From: Steinernema hermaphroditum | Lineage: Eukaryota; Nematoda; Chromadorea; Rhabditida; Steinernematidae | Direction of reading: 5' to 3' | Length of the DNA: 64,000 nt | Assembly: GCA_030435675.1 (NCBI GenBank) | Contig: CM059625.1 | Span: forward strand, 5,270,001-5,334,000 | In this document: piece by piece, positions 49,402 to 60,540 of the stretch | Numbering within the stretch: position 1 is the stretch's first letter | How the letters are laid out: the number at the start of each line of letters is the position of its first letter | Program-made: the position numbers and the translations under genes | Notes under the pieces: generated by a model | What the model was told of the DNA's origin: nothing | The model's input: the letters and a program-made list of their open reading frames with translations, nothing else | Database searches by the model: none

Positions 49402-52384
49402 TCACTGGTTTCTCCTTAGCGACCGTCGCGTTTTCGTCGGTACAGCCGACGATTCGGGTGTCGCCGAATGTGATGGCAACGAAGCCGTAGCCGTCGACAC
49501 TGGGGTGCTCCGCGTAGAGGAGGAGGGAGCAGCGACTCGCGCCTTAATCCGAGTAAGTAAGAAAAGCCAATCACAGGCTGGGATTACCTCGTTGTTCGCC
49601 CGCGTTGTCGGTCTCCGACGTCCTTGGGATGGTTCGTCCGAGGTGAGCTTTAGGGTTTCCTGAAAGGGGAACGATAAGATTACGGCGTTCCCACAATCTC
49701 TTACCTCAATGTGATTGAAAGCATCCGTAGATTCGGCTTTCGCGTTTGTATTCACGTCGTGACCGAGGTAGTTGTACATAAGTGCATTTGCGTACATGGT
49801 AGCGATCGCCTTTTTCAAGTCGGACACTTTGGTGATTCGCCCGTTGTCGACCATCCTCTTCAAAGTGTTGATGTCCATCGGGCATAGAATCACCTCCTTG
49901 TAGCCGGGTGCGACGCGCTCTGTCACGGGGTTTAAAAACGCAGCGGCACAACGCTGAGACGCCACAGCGTTCAAAATGCTGATGCACATGTTCTTCTGAA
50001 GAAGAGTTGGGTTTGTGACGCCGTTTCCGGAAGGGCCTGGTTCCTCTTCAACCGGCTCTTCTACCTTGATGGCTACAGATTCATAGAACGGAACGGTAAT
50101 ATCGCTTTCTCCTTCGGTTGACTAAAAATGGACACTTCAGTGACTTTTGGGTCCTTTATGCCACAAAGCGGACTGCACTGATCTAATAACTAACGGAAAG
50201 CACTTACTGGTTCTGAATGCACTTTCGTCTTCCGAGTCGACACAGATCGTCCGTCGCCTTCCTCCTCATAAACTGTGTGAAGCGTACATTCTTCCTCTGC
50301 GTCGTGCTTTTTAAGATGCACTGCATCCGTAACCAGCAGCCTTATTTTTTCTGTTTGGACCGACTTATGAGGGCCTGAAAAGCGGTAATGTGGCGAAAAA
50401 AAGAGCAGCTGATGTCAGCTTCGAAGGTCTTATCAAAGAACAAAAAAAAAACAAGGTCTGTTTAGATGTGGGTCTATTGGGCTAGGTCCATTTAAGTCTG
50501 CTTTAGAAAGTTTAAGAAAGCTGAATGCAGACGTAAATGGTACTTACATTTTCCTACAGAACGGCTCTTCTGCATTTCCACTTGAACTTTGCTGCCCTTG
50601 GGAAGTGGAGCTGACATCACCGATATCACCGTTTGGCATCCGACACCTTCGACAGCTCTCCTACGTTCCCTTCGTCGCTCCTTCTTTATGGGTTCCATTT
50701 CGATGCAGGGCTCCTCTTGCTTTGGCACAATGTCAGCAGTTGTCTGGATATCGTTCGGTTGTGCATCTTCCACTATTTCTTCAACTTTGGAATCAATAGG
50801 ATGTTCCAGCTTCACATCAACCTCCATGGGCTCTGATTTTATTTCTATTTCCACTTTCTGTTGCTTCGCCAATCCTCTGTATAAAAAGGAAGAGTAAAAC
50901 ACCGACACATGCAAAAAACCAACCGTGTTGTCATCGGCGACTGCGATATTGTAGATGAAGCCGTGCTCGCTGTTCGTTGACGCTCGGAGCGCCGCCTCTT
51001 CCTACCATCCTGATCAGATGATGGTGATGTAAATTCGGATGCTGGCGCCGCAGGAGGTGCTGGTGACTTAACAGTGCCAACTTCTTTTGCAGCTTTCGCG
51101 TCCTCCTCCCGAACTGACTTCCTTGGTCGTCCTCTTTTGTTCTTCTTTTCTGGTTCTGGTGGAGTCTTTACTTCCGGAGATGGCATAGTGGTCTGAGGAA
51201 CAGGAGGTGGCGAAAGCATCTAGAATCGGACAAGTACGAATGTCTTTTTATAACTGTATCTTACCTTTGGTGGCTCCGGCGTTGATTCTTCAATCGGAGG
51301 TTCCGGCTTTGGTATCACCTCTACCACTTCTGGCACCTTTTCTGATTCTTCAGGGAGCTCAGTTGCAGTTGATTCTCTTTCTGTTGCTTCTGGCCTCTGC
51401 ACTGGCTCCGATTTACATTCGGGCTCATTCTCTGGCTCCGGTTCGGGTTCGTTATCTACCGGCATTGGTTCAGGTTCCGGTTCAGGTTCAGGCTCTGGTT
51501 TCGGTTGTATTATCTTCTCTTCGGGTGTAGGCAGTCGGAATAGATCGTCGAAATCGTCAGTTTCCATTTTTATTTCAGTCGTCTCAGGTATGCTAGGACG
51601 TTCTGCGCGATTCTTTGATGGACTCTTGACAGGACTCTTCCGAGGACTGACTTCGCGGAAAATCTCTTCAGGAGGCTTTGTCTCATTCACCATGAGTAGA
51701 CCGGATGTCTGCAGCTCCATCGAGGTGGCCTCATCAGTTTGTACAATAAGCGGAGTCGTCGTTTCGCTCTGCAAAGAAATTCGTGATCCTTCGCAAAGCT
51801 TGAACAAAATCCAAAACAATGTTCGTTACAAGTACATCTTCTTCTTAGCAACAGAACATTTTTAATGATGATCAGTATTACCTCGGGTATGGACTGTGAT
51901 GCCTGCATGAAATGCTCATCCTCAGACGGAACGGTAGAGTTCGTGTAGGACGGGGTGTCTGGCGTTTCGGTCTTAATCACAATTTCATCGGGCAAATCAT
52001 GGTCCACTTTAATCTGCTCGACGATCATTCTCGATGGTGGTACGGAGTAGTCATGGCTTTGCACACCTCGTTCACGTATACGACCCGCCATTCTTTCGAT
52101 TTCTTCTTTGTAGGCCTGTGCAAAAATAGCATTCATCTGACAGTCATGTCAATACTAACAGGGTCCTTTGCTATATGCTGTCGGATCATGGGTAGGAGAC
52201 TTCTTTTCTCATCGCTGGACATGTACGGTATCCGTCGCAACGCCTCCATCTTGCCTCGGAGCGAAATAAGATATTGCTCCATCTCCGAAGAAATGTACGA
52301 CTAAATAAAATGGTACACGACGGAAACGGGCGCGATACTAACGGTGGTCGACGGGAAACTGGTGTCCCTTACATCGGTTTCCAT
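49402..52384 (-). CDS. BRD8: BRD8-type bromodomain protein (780 aa, 10 exons)
   Basis: BRD8 is a subunit of the TIP60/NuA4 histone acetyltransferase complex. Exons: 52343-52384, 52160-52300, 51882-52115, 51265-51768, 50924-51219, 50548-50876, 50208-50374, 49705-50121, 49588-49659, 49402-49542. The bromodomain (about 612-710) reads LNPVTERVAPGYKEVILCPM, then NTLKRMVDNGRI, then YANALMYNYLGHDV, with the acetyl-lysine-binding Asn in MYN; the VAPGY block is more like BRD8 than other bromodomains. Ahead lie a basic helical N-terminus (EQYLISLRGKMEALRRIPYM, EEIERMAGRIRERG), a long acidic/proline region with a Pro-Glu repeat (about 51440-51500) and an AT-hook KRGRPRK near residue 335. The tail is Ser/Thr-rich and basic. 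A CTTTTTAG acceptor lies 17 bases before the ATG. The last 45-nt intron is an open in-frame triplet multiple and could be retained. Confidence 0.8.
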
Positions 52385-52404
52385 CTTTTAGAGTAGCTTC
52401 ACTA

Positions 52405-54234
52405 AAAAGGTTATATGTTGTTGAAGGCCAGATGATAATAGAACGCAATCAAAATCAGTTTGCGCTGACGTCACGGGTATCTTGGTTAAATGTTTCACGC
52501 TTAGACTTACGTGAGCGATACAAAATACATTAAATTGATATGGAATAAAATGTAATAGAATATGGTTTTTATGAATTTATCTAGTGAAAAGAAACGTTGT
52601 AACGGGATGTCTAAGTAGCATCGCATTCACAATTTCTCATCTCATTTGATATTTGAGCCTATTCAGCGCAGAACTGACCGATAAATAAGGATGATTTACG
52701 TATCACTGCAACGAAATATTAAACAAACGAGGCGAAGTTTTTTTCACGTCGACTGCAAGCAATTCGGTGGAGAACGGCTTTCCCAAAATTTTGCCACAAT
52801 TGTTTTGAATGCTGTCTGTATGAGAGAATACAGGGAAGAAACACTAGAACACTAAATAAAATATACGGTCCGATGTATATCTTTGAAAAAAGCAATGTCT
52901 CAGCGACTTCGAGTTAGCGACTTCGAAAATGGACATGTCATATGACAATGCGCTAGCTCTACGCAATATTAGTGTGAACGAGACGCTAATCAAAATTGAA
53001 ATTCAAAACGCACTCTCTCGCGCGGCGAGATCCGACAATACCAGCAATATGTTGCCACCATTACCTACCATTTGACAACGTCCAATTTCATGGTTGTCGT
53101 TTTAAGACCCGAAGTGAACACGCCATGGTTACCCCCTGCTATGTGGAAGGATATACCGGCAATTTGAAGACACAATGTATCAAGATAACAGCAGTGGCTA
53201 GCTAATGGAATTCTGGAAAGAAATTGAGCCAATTGTACTGGTGCTTAAAATGGCTCGAAGTTCTCGTGCTCGTGAGACAGCACAGATTTTGTGACAAACA
53301 TCTCTATGCATTGCGTGAACTAACGTGTAGAGTCGCTATACTCATCCAACCGTGACAAGTCAGCCTTCATATATTCTATCATCCATTTGATGACAAAAAG
53401 AAAGTGAGCTCATCAACATTTGCGACATTGTTTGAGCGGCTCTATATGTGCCATGAGGAGGGATGCCGGATACGACAGATTCACTAGAAACACCTTTAGC
53501 ACTGCGCGCTTATGGATCGGTCGGAACAATTTCCAAATTCATCCATGTTTTGTTCAAACACCTATCGATGGAAGGGCAATCGATGGAAAACTGTTCGTCC
53601 TGCTGAAAGCTGCCGAAATTACTGACCCTGAAAATGAAGGGCTAGCATTTTTTGTCTTCAATTGACTAATTAAACGTTGTCTTGATAACTGGTGTTACAT
53701 GAGCATCTAAGCGAGTAATAACACACAAAATCGGTCGATGGCCTGTAGATGTTTCATCAAATTTCGCCAAGAGAAGCAGGTTTCGATAACACGACAACAT
53801 TATTTGTACGCCGGTGTTGTGACAGTCTTTTTACAGCATCATTATCGACCATTTGCACATGCCACGTGCCATGGTTAAAGATAGTAACACAAAAAAAGTT
53901 TAATTAAGGTGATCGCTCAATTTGACAAGCATTTAAATAACCTCACGTTTCCGACTTCATTTGAGAAATCTATGTCAACAGATGAAGGCGGCAGAGAGAA
54001 TTGTGGTCAACAGGAGCGTTTGATTTTCTGAAGGCAGTTACGTTGCAATATAAATGTGCTGAGCCTACATAGATATAGGGCAAAGCAACAGAATACTGCA
54101 TCATTTTGCCTCTCGCTACTCGGCAGGGCAGTAACAACGAACAACAGCATAGATCTATTTAATTAACAACAACGTTATCCACTAGTACTTCAGTTCTACA
54201 TTATGTCGCAGTAACAATCATCTTAATGGTCGAA
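52405..54234. other. No gene seen
   Basis: Upstream flank of the BRD8-type gene and downstream flank of the NDUFAF6 gene. Short ORFs only, without domains or splice context. Confidence 0.45.
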
Positions 54235-55446
54235 TCAATAGCAGCCCCGTAACTTTCTCCACATTAGCTTCCACGCCAGAAGCGGATGTCCTGTCTGTAA
54301 ACGGGCATCAAATAGATCATGATCAGCCTTCTTCATGGTCTTCAACATGTGATCGACGCTGGCTCCACTTGATGCAAGAGCCAGTGACATGCTCCGCGAA
54401 ACTGCATGACTATTCCTGCGCGATTCTTGAAGCCACTTCTCGCTGACCTGAACAAAACAATGCAAATGAGTTACGTGACTGCAATTTATTACGGTGGTCA
54501 AGTCGCGCGCCAAATTACGAATTCCTTCAGGTGACTTCTTTGTGTAGACGTTATCTGCCGACAGACCGTGTATGGTCATCAGATCAGTTGGAAGAATAAC
54601 TATGCCGCGTTTGAGTAGAGGAACAGTTGATCTGAAGGTGATGATAAATTGCTTGGAAAAAGACTGGGTCTTGGTCATATACCTCAAATGATTCATAACC
54701 CCCACAGACTTCCCCATTGCAAGTGCAGCTTCCTTCATCTCCGGTGATACCACTTTGTTTGATCCGCGCATAAGAGCATTCATGACCATCAGGTGAAGTG
54801 CACCATTGGTTTTCTCAGCATAATTTTCTAGCGCAGCAACGGACGTGAACGGACGATCTCCGAGCGTTTGCTGTCGTGCTTCGACAAGACCATACAGCGG
54901 TTCGATATCAGCTTCAGAGCCGAAAAGGCGCAAAGCAGTTGCGACAGGTTGTCGCGGTATCGGACCGTTCGTACGACCATAAACTGCGGAAATAGCGTCT
55001 CGCCAAAACTGCAATCGGAAAATGCCGGCCGTGCCAGCGTTGCGTTCGATGTGATCCCGTACTAAGGCCAGCTCAACATTGAACGCCAGCAGCTAAAATA
55101 GCTTTATTGACATCGAACAAGAGATTGCTAGCAACTCACAGCAAAGACATGAGGCTGTACTTCACGTGGCATCAACAGCGCTGCGATATAATTGGAAAAG
55201 TCGTGCTTCTTCACGGAGTCAATGCACAATTGAAACGAATCCAAAGCTTGATCTTTGCTGGGAGGCGGTAGAGGGCGAACGTTTTTGACTCCATCGGAAG
55301 GCTTTGAAAGTCGCTCTAACTGTGGGCGACGCTGTTTTGGCTTTGGTTCGGGTGCAGAAGAAAACAGACGGAAAGACTGGACGTTATTATATGGTGACAA
55401 GAAAGAATAATTGGAACTACGATAAATAAACGACGAAGTGCAGCAT
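54235..55446 (-). CDS. NDUFAF6: NDUFAF6, mitochondrial complex I assembly factor (squalene/phytoene synthase fold), about 337 aa, 5 exons
   Basis: NDUFAF6 helps assemble the ND1 region of respiratory complex I in mitochondria. Exons: 55432-55446, 55140-55376, 54683-55092, 54493-54631, 54235-54447. Diagnostic blocks: ALLMPREVQPHVF, LLAFNVELALVRD, LQFWRDAISAVYG, RQPVATAL, LENYAEKTNGALHL, KRGIVILPTDLMTIHGLSAD, and the end HPLLAWKLMWRKLRGCY. These follow the human protein order. The N-terminus is the least certain part: a tiny first exon (MLHF or MLHFV) spliced to SFRLFSSAPEPKPKQRR gives a good mitochondrial presequence; the longer frame upstream has no ATG. The ATG lies only about 19 bases after the EMC5 stop, and the acceptor sites available to it overlap the end of the EMC5 coding region, so the gene is probably downstream in an operon. 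Confidence 0.88.
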
Positions 55447-55465
55447 GGGTTAGAAGCGCTGCTGA

Positions 55466-55961
55466 TCAATCTTGAGAAATCTCTGTCAGGGCGGCCTCGT
55501 CCTGCCCAATATCCTAAGAGAATAGTCCTCGTAAGAATAATAACTAAATATGACTAATACCGAAGTGCTCAGACGATGACCAAACGCTCCGTACGTTGGA
55601 GACAGCGTTTTTCCTCGGTGTTCGAACGCATAGAACGACGGGCAATTTCCGACAGTATCCCATGTCTTCTTGCTGCTGAGATGGTCACCACGAATAGGAC
55701 GGAATTCACCAGCCACGTAGGAAGCGCTGTAGACGAGCACAATAAGACTGAGCAACGTCTGCAAAACGATGTCGATCGGAAGACGAGTGAAGGGTTCTCC
55801 AATCAGACGCAAATAGAATCGATGCTGAAGTGAGTTGTATGGAAGCAACAGAATCTGACAAGCCAGCATACCTGAGCGGCCGAATAGGCACAGTGCATAA
55901 GACTGAGAAGACTGGCGATGCAAATAAACTTATAGGTCGACTGCGAGATCAGTGCCGACAT
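55466..55961 (-). CDS. MMGT1: EMC5 / MMGT1, ER membrane protein complex subunit (133 aa, 3 exons)
   Basis: EMC5 (MMGT1) is a two-pass core subunit of the ER membrane complex that inserts tail-anchored and multipass proteins; it was first named as a magnesium transporter. Exons: 55872-55961, 55561-55824, 55466-55513, with introns of 47 nt each. The first membrane segment includes FICIASLLSLMHCAYSAAQ, followed by HRFYLRLIGEP, then LPIDIVLQTLLSLIVLVYSA (the most conserved block), then VAGEFRPI and PSFYAFEHRGKTLSP. The short last exon ends SDIGQDEAALTEISQD. The length matches the family. An acceptor ending at 55985 lies 24 bases before the ATG. It stands 186 bases after the PRELI gene and 19 bases before the NDUFAF6 start. 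Confidence 0.9.
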
Positions 55962-56147
55962 CCCCGCTTGTTAGTCTAATATACCTGAACGCTTTTGAAT
56001 AGAAAATAAGTCGTTCTGCAGTGGGTTAATTCAAGTACGATCGATGGAACACAACCAGCGTCATATCAATGCGCTATCGTCAAACTTCGTACATTCATAT
56101 CGGTTTATCAATGTTTTATTCATATCGGTTTATCAACTAGTAAAATT

Positions 56148-56906
56148 CTACGCCTTGATCAAGCGTAACTTGGACACAATGGAATCACGAAATGCACTCG
56201 ACGCTTTCAATAGGCTATCCGGATAAAATTTGTTGAAACCCGCAAGGTGAGAACGAAAAGGCACTTGAATAATCGGACTACCGTAGCGTTCTTCCAAACG
56301 CTCGGTGAGACCAAGCACTGTACGCTTGACAGACTTGGTGAAAGTCATGACGAGAACTCTCTCAATGAGGCTATTGATTCGACCGTAAGTGACGTTGACG
56401 TATAAGTGACGAGTCAGTTCAGTGCGAGCCATCGGATCCAAGGCCTGAAAGCGATCAATATGGAGATGATGGATGATGATCTGGCACTCTTACATGAACG
56501 TCGCTGGTGCTTTTGTACAAACATTTCTCTTCCATATGAAACAAGTTGCGGCAAGAAACATTTCTCGTATATGTAGTCAAAGTTCCAGTTAAGCGGTCGT
56601 AAACGCTCTCCTCGATGGTGGGAATGACTTTGATGTTGACTAGCCTGGACATCCACTGAGGAGCGGACTTCAGAAAGCTTGCACCTATAAAGAGCTTGCG
56701 ATTACAAAAAGAACTGAACAGCACCAGATACCTTTCTTCACGATTAGTTTTTTAGTTCTTATCTGATCCTTATCCACCTTACATTCCAAAACGTCTTCGG
56801 ACATGATGTGCTTCGCATATGAGTTCGGATAGCGATCCCAAAATACGGAGGCCACCTCGTTGAACGAATATGGAAATATGTGGGGAGCAGCTGTCCAAGT
56901 TTTCAT
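56148..56906 (-). CDS. PRELI/MSF1-domain protein, mitochondrial phospholipid transfer (220 aa, 3 exons)
   Basis: Exons: 56732-56906, 56494-56684, 56148-56444. PRELI proteins carry phosphatidic acid or phosphatidylserine across the mitochondrial intermembrane space together with a TRIAP1/Mdm35-type partner. The domain fills residues 1 to about 170: MKTWTAAPHIFPYSFNEVAS, then VFWDRYPNSYAKHIMSEDVL, then QWMSRLV, EESVYDRLTGTLTTYTRNVS and LYKSTSDVHALDPMARTELT. The Trp/Tyr-Pro-Asn start and the absence of a cleavable presequence fit the family. A further 50 residues follow with SHLAGFNKFYPDSLLKASSA. I cannot tell PRELID1-type from PRELID3-type with certainty. An acceptor (TTTATTGCAG) ends 29 bases before the ATG. 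It is the first gene of a run of three on this strand. Confidence 0.87.
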
Positions 56907-56934
56907 GATATCTTGGAATGTTTGCACCCAACCC

Positions 56935-58023
56935 CCTGCAATAAACACGAATCATAAATCGCTGAGGGAGACGAATGATTTCGGAAAGCGGACAATCCGA
57001 GGAAGAGCAGCGATCGCGTACTTTCTCGAAAACAACAACAACAACAGGCAACTACTCTCGCTATTCTCGCCCCTCAGCAGGATCTGAAAAACATGCTCTC
57101 GGCGATGCGGTGGGGTGATCGCTAGGCATCCGCAATTGCGAGGTGCCGGAGAGCAAAAATCGTGAAAACAACATCGATCTCCCACGTCCGATCAACGACG
57201 TGCGAGACCGGCAAGCACATGGCGAGCAGAAGATGGAGATTGTCGAACAGTCTACCGTACTGCGTCAGCCGCTCAGGGTTGCCTCTGCGAGAGCCGTTGG
57301 TCGGCTTCGTATTTCAGATAAGGAGGACACATAGTAAACTCATAGTGAGTTTTCCTTCTCTACAAGATGCTGAAGAAAAAACCCGATCGTCATTATAAAA
57401 TTTAACAAAAGTGCCTGAGGGAGGTATGCTAGTGTTATTACTGATAGGTACCTCTAGATACTTAGGCAGTGTCCCGTCATCGCACACGTTGATAAATGAA
57501 ACCATTTCTCTCGTCGTCTGCGCTTTCATCACACCGCTCTGCAAAAGCGGTGGGCTGAGAACGGTAACCCTCTTCCCCAAACCAACCCCTGGTGAGGGAT
57601 AAGCAGACCGCTTTTGAACTACACGATAGCGATTAACCGCCGTGTGGTGAGACCTAGAATTTGCTCTAGTACATTGGAAACAGACAGATATTTCGGGTAT
57701 TGCCTGGTTTGCGATATTTCGTACCTTCATTTACCGTTTTAAATGCGCTAGACCAAATTCTGGGTCTCACCAGGCTGTGAGTGATCGCTTTTATGGAGTT
57801 CAAAAATAGACTATATTTTGGTATGTACTCATCAGAGATGTATTATTATCGAGCATCAACGCGAACTTTTGCCAAATTCCTGCTGACCTCTAGAGTATTC
57901 GAGAAAAGCGACCAGTTGAACAACCCGAGCATGTGTGCATAACAACGACAGTGATTCAAGCATGAAAACTGGAAAAGTGACACCATACAACTGTTATATT
58001 TATTAACACTGACAGGCAGGCAG
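56935..58023. other. Interval with coding-like fragments, no complete gene
   Basis: Upstream of the PRELI gene. On the minus strand 57435-57541 the frame VMKAQTTREMVSFINVCDDG recalls the OB-fold of asparaginyl/aspartyl-tRNA synthetases, but no class II catalytic motifs follow. Around 57120-57300 a second open minus frame reads RLTQYGRLFDNLHLLLAMCL. They do not join in frame into a gene. They could be a pseudogene remnant or chance. Confidence 0.3.
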
Positions 58024-58760
58024 TCACCCCGTGTAATAAAAATATGTTCCTTGTCGTTCTCCAAAGCCTAAACTTTGCAATTTTCGGTCGTGTACATGGG
58101 ATGTAATCAACGTATTCGGTTTCCTTGCGTCCATCTCCCAGGCGTAGAGCACATAGCCGAACCGTCCCATTTTGTTCAGAAATTGTGCTAGTTGTCGAGG
58201 TTCTCCTGTTATTGTCGTTAGAATGGTGTGCACCTCGAAGAGAGAGATTGTGGAATGTATGAGAGGAATGATGTCGTCTAAATATTGTGGTATGCTCGAC
58301 TTATGGAATCGGTGCAGTTGACAAACCGTCGATGTCGAACTTCAAAATGTCCAGCACGCTGTGCCTATACTTGTGCATGAGATCAATCAAGGAGGTGATA
58401 TTCTTGTCTCGTTTGCTGAACTTTTCGACCCGGCCTTCCACTGACCATGTTCTCGCAAGGTCTGTTTCTATCGGGTCCTGGAACGCGTTATTAATTGACA
58501 ATTAAACATGAAACCATGTTTTACCTCATCCACTAGAACGTTCCAGCAGCGATGTTCTGTAAAGTTCAGAAAATCAGTTTCGAAGTTAGGACTATCCCTG
58601 ACTCCAATTGAGTAGATCTGAAATCTTCGTAAATCGCAGTTCAGAATCAGATGCCCACCAAGCACATATGCCACTGGTGCGCGTTGATTTCAGGATTGCA
58701 AACGTAGTGCCCATTGGACTCCTCATCGGCTCCAAATTTGATGAGGCGGGGGCAGTTCAC
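58024..58760 (-). CDS. METTL24-like methyltransferase-family protein (5' end unresolved; at least 199 aa, 4 exons)
   Basis: Exons seen: 58659-58760, 58525-58617, 58327-58477, 58024-58277, all in frame. The first reads NCPRLIKFGADEESNGHYVC, which matches the CP.LvR.G...DGGy.vC entry of METTL24-type domains. Then come IYSIGVRDSPNFETDF and HRCWNVLVDE, a block ending SVLDILKFDID, which is the FkbM-like acidic strand, and ISLFEVHTILTTITGEPRQL before the end TYFYYTG. Nematodes have many copies, usually secreted or Golgi-lumenal; catalytic activity is unproven. The start codon is not found: the exon begins after GGTTCAG at 58761, and a first exon must lie in the roughly 200 bases before the preceding gene's stop. 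That gap size suggests an operon position. A poly(A) signal is at 57999-58004. Confidence 0.7.
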
Positions 58761-58965
58761 CTGAACCAAGTAATGTACGGTGGAAGACAGCAACTATCTC
58801 TGTGTTTACCCCACCATTTTCCGGGCGCTAAGACCATCTACATATGTGACCTTTCGGATCTGTACTGTACAGAATTTGAGCTAATTTGCTTACAGTTGTC
58901 AATTCATAGGATCTAATAAAGCCATTTTCCGTGTTTCTATACTGCTCACACGTCTGTACAACAAT

Positions 58966-59697
58966 CTAAACTACGGACTCCTCCCATTCGTCAGCTCGTC
59001 TGAGCAATCTTTGATAAAATTCCGGTGGAGCGACAAGATTGTCGACGATGTGCTTCAGTAACACAAATTTAGGAGTAATTTAAGGCCGTCTCGAGTTGGA
59101 GTACATCACGCGAGCAATTCATCTTGGAACGCGAAATTGGAGGCTAACGTAAGAATTGCTCCAGCGAGGATTAAACTTTGGTCCAGATTTGTCTATTAAC
59201 ACGATTTTTTCGGAACGATTTTTTTGCTTGACTTGAGAAATGAATCAACAACTTTACAGCCCACTCTTCCCAACTCGCCGATCTTATATTTGATTGCTCG
59301 CCCTTCTCTCGATGCTCAAATTATGCGCGTCGCTGCCTGCGCATGGGTCAGCCGAACCTTTAACGTTCATTATGATGCTATATAAACGCCCCCTCTTGCA
59401 AAGTGTTAATTTTATTTGCAAATGATATAAACGTCTCTTCACCCTTTCCGCGGCTCACCTCGCTCCGTATCAAGGACATCAACTCCCATTTCGAGACAGG
59501 CGAACTCTTGTTTAGCAGAATCTCGAATTGAGCGCCCCAATCCCGTGACATCTTCTGCTTTTCTTGCTTGTATATTGGCGCGAAGGCTTCTGTATCGGGT
59601 CTACCTGAAATTTTGTGCTATATATAGGCTCAAAATCTCGGCTGTTTGTTTATCTTAACAGCATACTTCGAAAGGCAAGAGTTTCGCGTAAAAGCAT
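58966..59697 (-). CDS. Small protein of unknown function, possibly mitochondrial (about 87 aa, 3 exons)
   Basis: Exons 59667-59697, 59459-59604 and 58966-59052 join in frame. The product starts MLLRETLAFRSRPDTEAFAP, basic and without early acids, then IYKQEKQKMSRDWGAQFEIL and SPVSKWELMSLIRSE, and ends VAPPEFYQRLLRRADEWEES followed by VV. No known domain is recognised. The basic start suggests a mitochondrial presequence, and size and helix-rich makeup would suit a small mitochondrial subunit, but that is inference. The second intron is 406 nt and could hide another exon. It is the upstream partner of the METTL24-like gene. Confidence 0.5.
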
Positions 59698-59962
59698 GTT
59701 TAATGTGCCGTAAATAAGCCTGAAAGATTGCGAAAATCACTCAGCATTTGAATGCCGACTTCAACCGACCCACCTATACTTCATGACATTCAAAATATTA
59801 TTGTTTGTTGGTCAATATCATAACCTCATAACGCTATTTTACTTATGTTCATATGTCAGTCGGGTGAAACATGACAAACACGAATCTGGATTAAATCTAG
59901 GTGTGCTGTACGTGCATATACTCTGATTTCTGAAAGTATTGCCTGCAAGAATCAGGAATATA

Positions 59963-60440
59963 CAGTGGCGTCTATTGAAATAAGGCACCACCTGAAAAAT
60001 CTTGTTTTCATCTTGAAACATCACAAATAAAATTAATTTGATGTCTAATTGGCAAAAACGGATTCTACAAGCTTTCCTGACTAAGATAGTGTTGTTCGCA
60101 AAAAGTGGTATTTCGATTTTGAAACGGACCAGCATCTCGCTATGTCCATTTCGGTGTGGCCATAGAAATAAGGCACTCCCTACATAAAGTTTTTATTGCC
60201 GATTTACCCTAGATTTTCAAATGTGGACGTTAAATTGAGGGCACTACCAGATGTAGCATCTCTGCATTTGGGTCGGTCCTGCGTTGGGTCCTGCACGGAA
60301 AATAAACAACACATTGTTGTGGCCTGAGAAATTCCACATCTGGTAATGTGGTTTTTTGGTTTAACCCACATTCGAAAATCTAGGGTAAATCGGCAACAGA
60401 AACTTTATGTAGGGGTGCCTTATTTCTATGGCCGCCACAT
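59963..60440. mobile_element. Composite Tc1/mariner-type MITE
   Basis: It starts TA-CAGTGGCG (59961) with TATTGAAATAAGGCACC and ends TGCCTTATTTCTATGGCCGCCAC before TTA. A third copy of the same end lies inside, in inverted orientation to the right end: GTGTGGCCATAGAAATAAGG at 60154, followed by CACTCCCTACATAAAG and TGCCGATTTACCCTAGAT, matching the reverse complement of 60360-60438 for about 70 bases. The right half is shared with 26840-26994 (CTGCACGGAAAATAAACAA to CTTTATGTAGG). So an inner element of about 285 bp sits next to an extra left end, pointing to nesting. No transposase is encoded. Confidence 0.7.
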
Positions 60441-60481
60441 TACATAAGCGATAAACGGTACACCACAAGGAAATGCTATGA

Positions 60482-60534
60482 TGGTACAGTGGTTGGGCGT
60501 AAGGCTACAAAGCGCCTCGGGACAGGTTCGACCC
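60482..60534 (+). other. tRNA-like Pol III promoter (tRNA relic or SINE head)
   Basis: TGGTACAGTGG at 60482 fits an A box and GGTTCGACCC at 60525 fits a B box, spaced as in a tRNA gene. The T-stem does not pair beyond two bases and no acceptor stem is visible, so this is not an intact tRNA. It may be the head of a tRNA-derived SINE or a decayed tRNA; it stands directly after the MITE. Confidence 0.45.
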
Positions 60535-60540
60535 TCCTAG

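Noticed and set aside
51207..51530. Plus-strand Leu/Pro/Val-rich ORF
   Set aside because: Antisense shadow of the Pro-Glu repeat of the BRD8-type gene.
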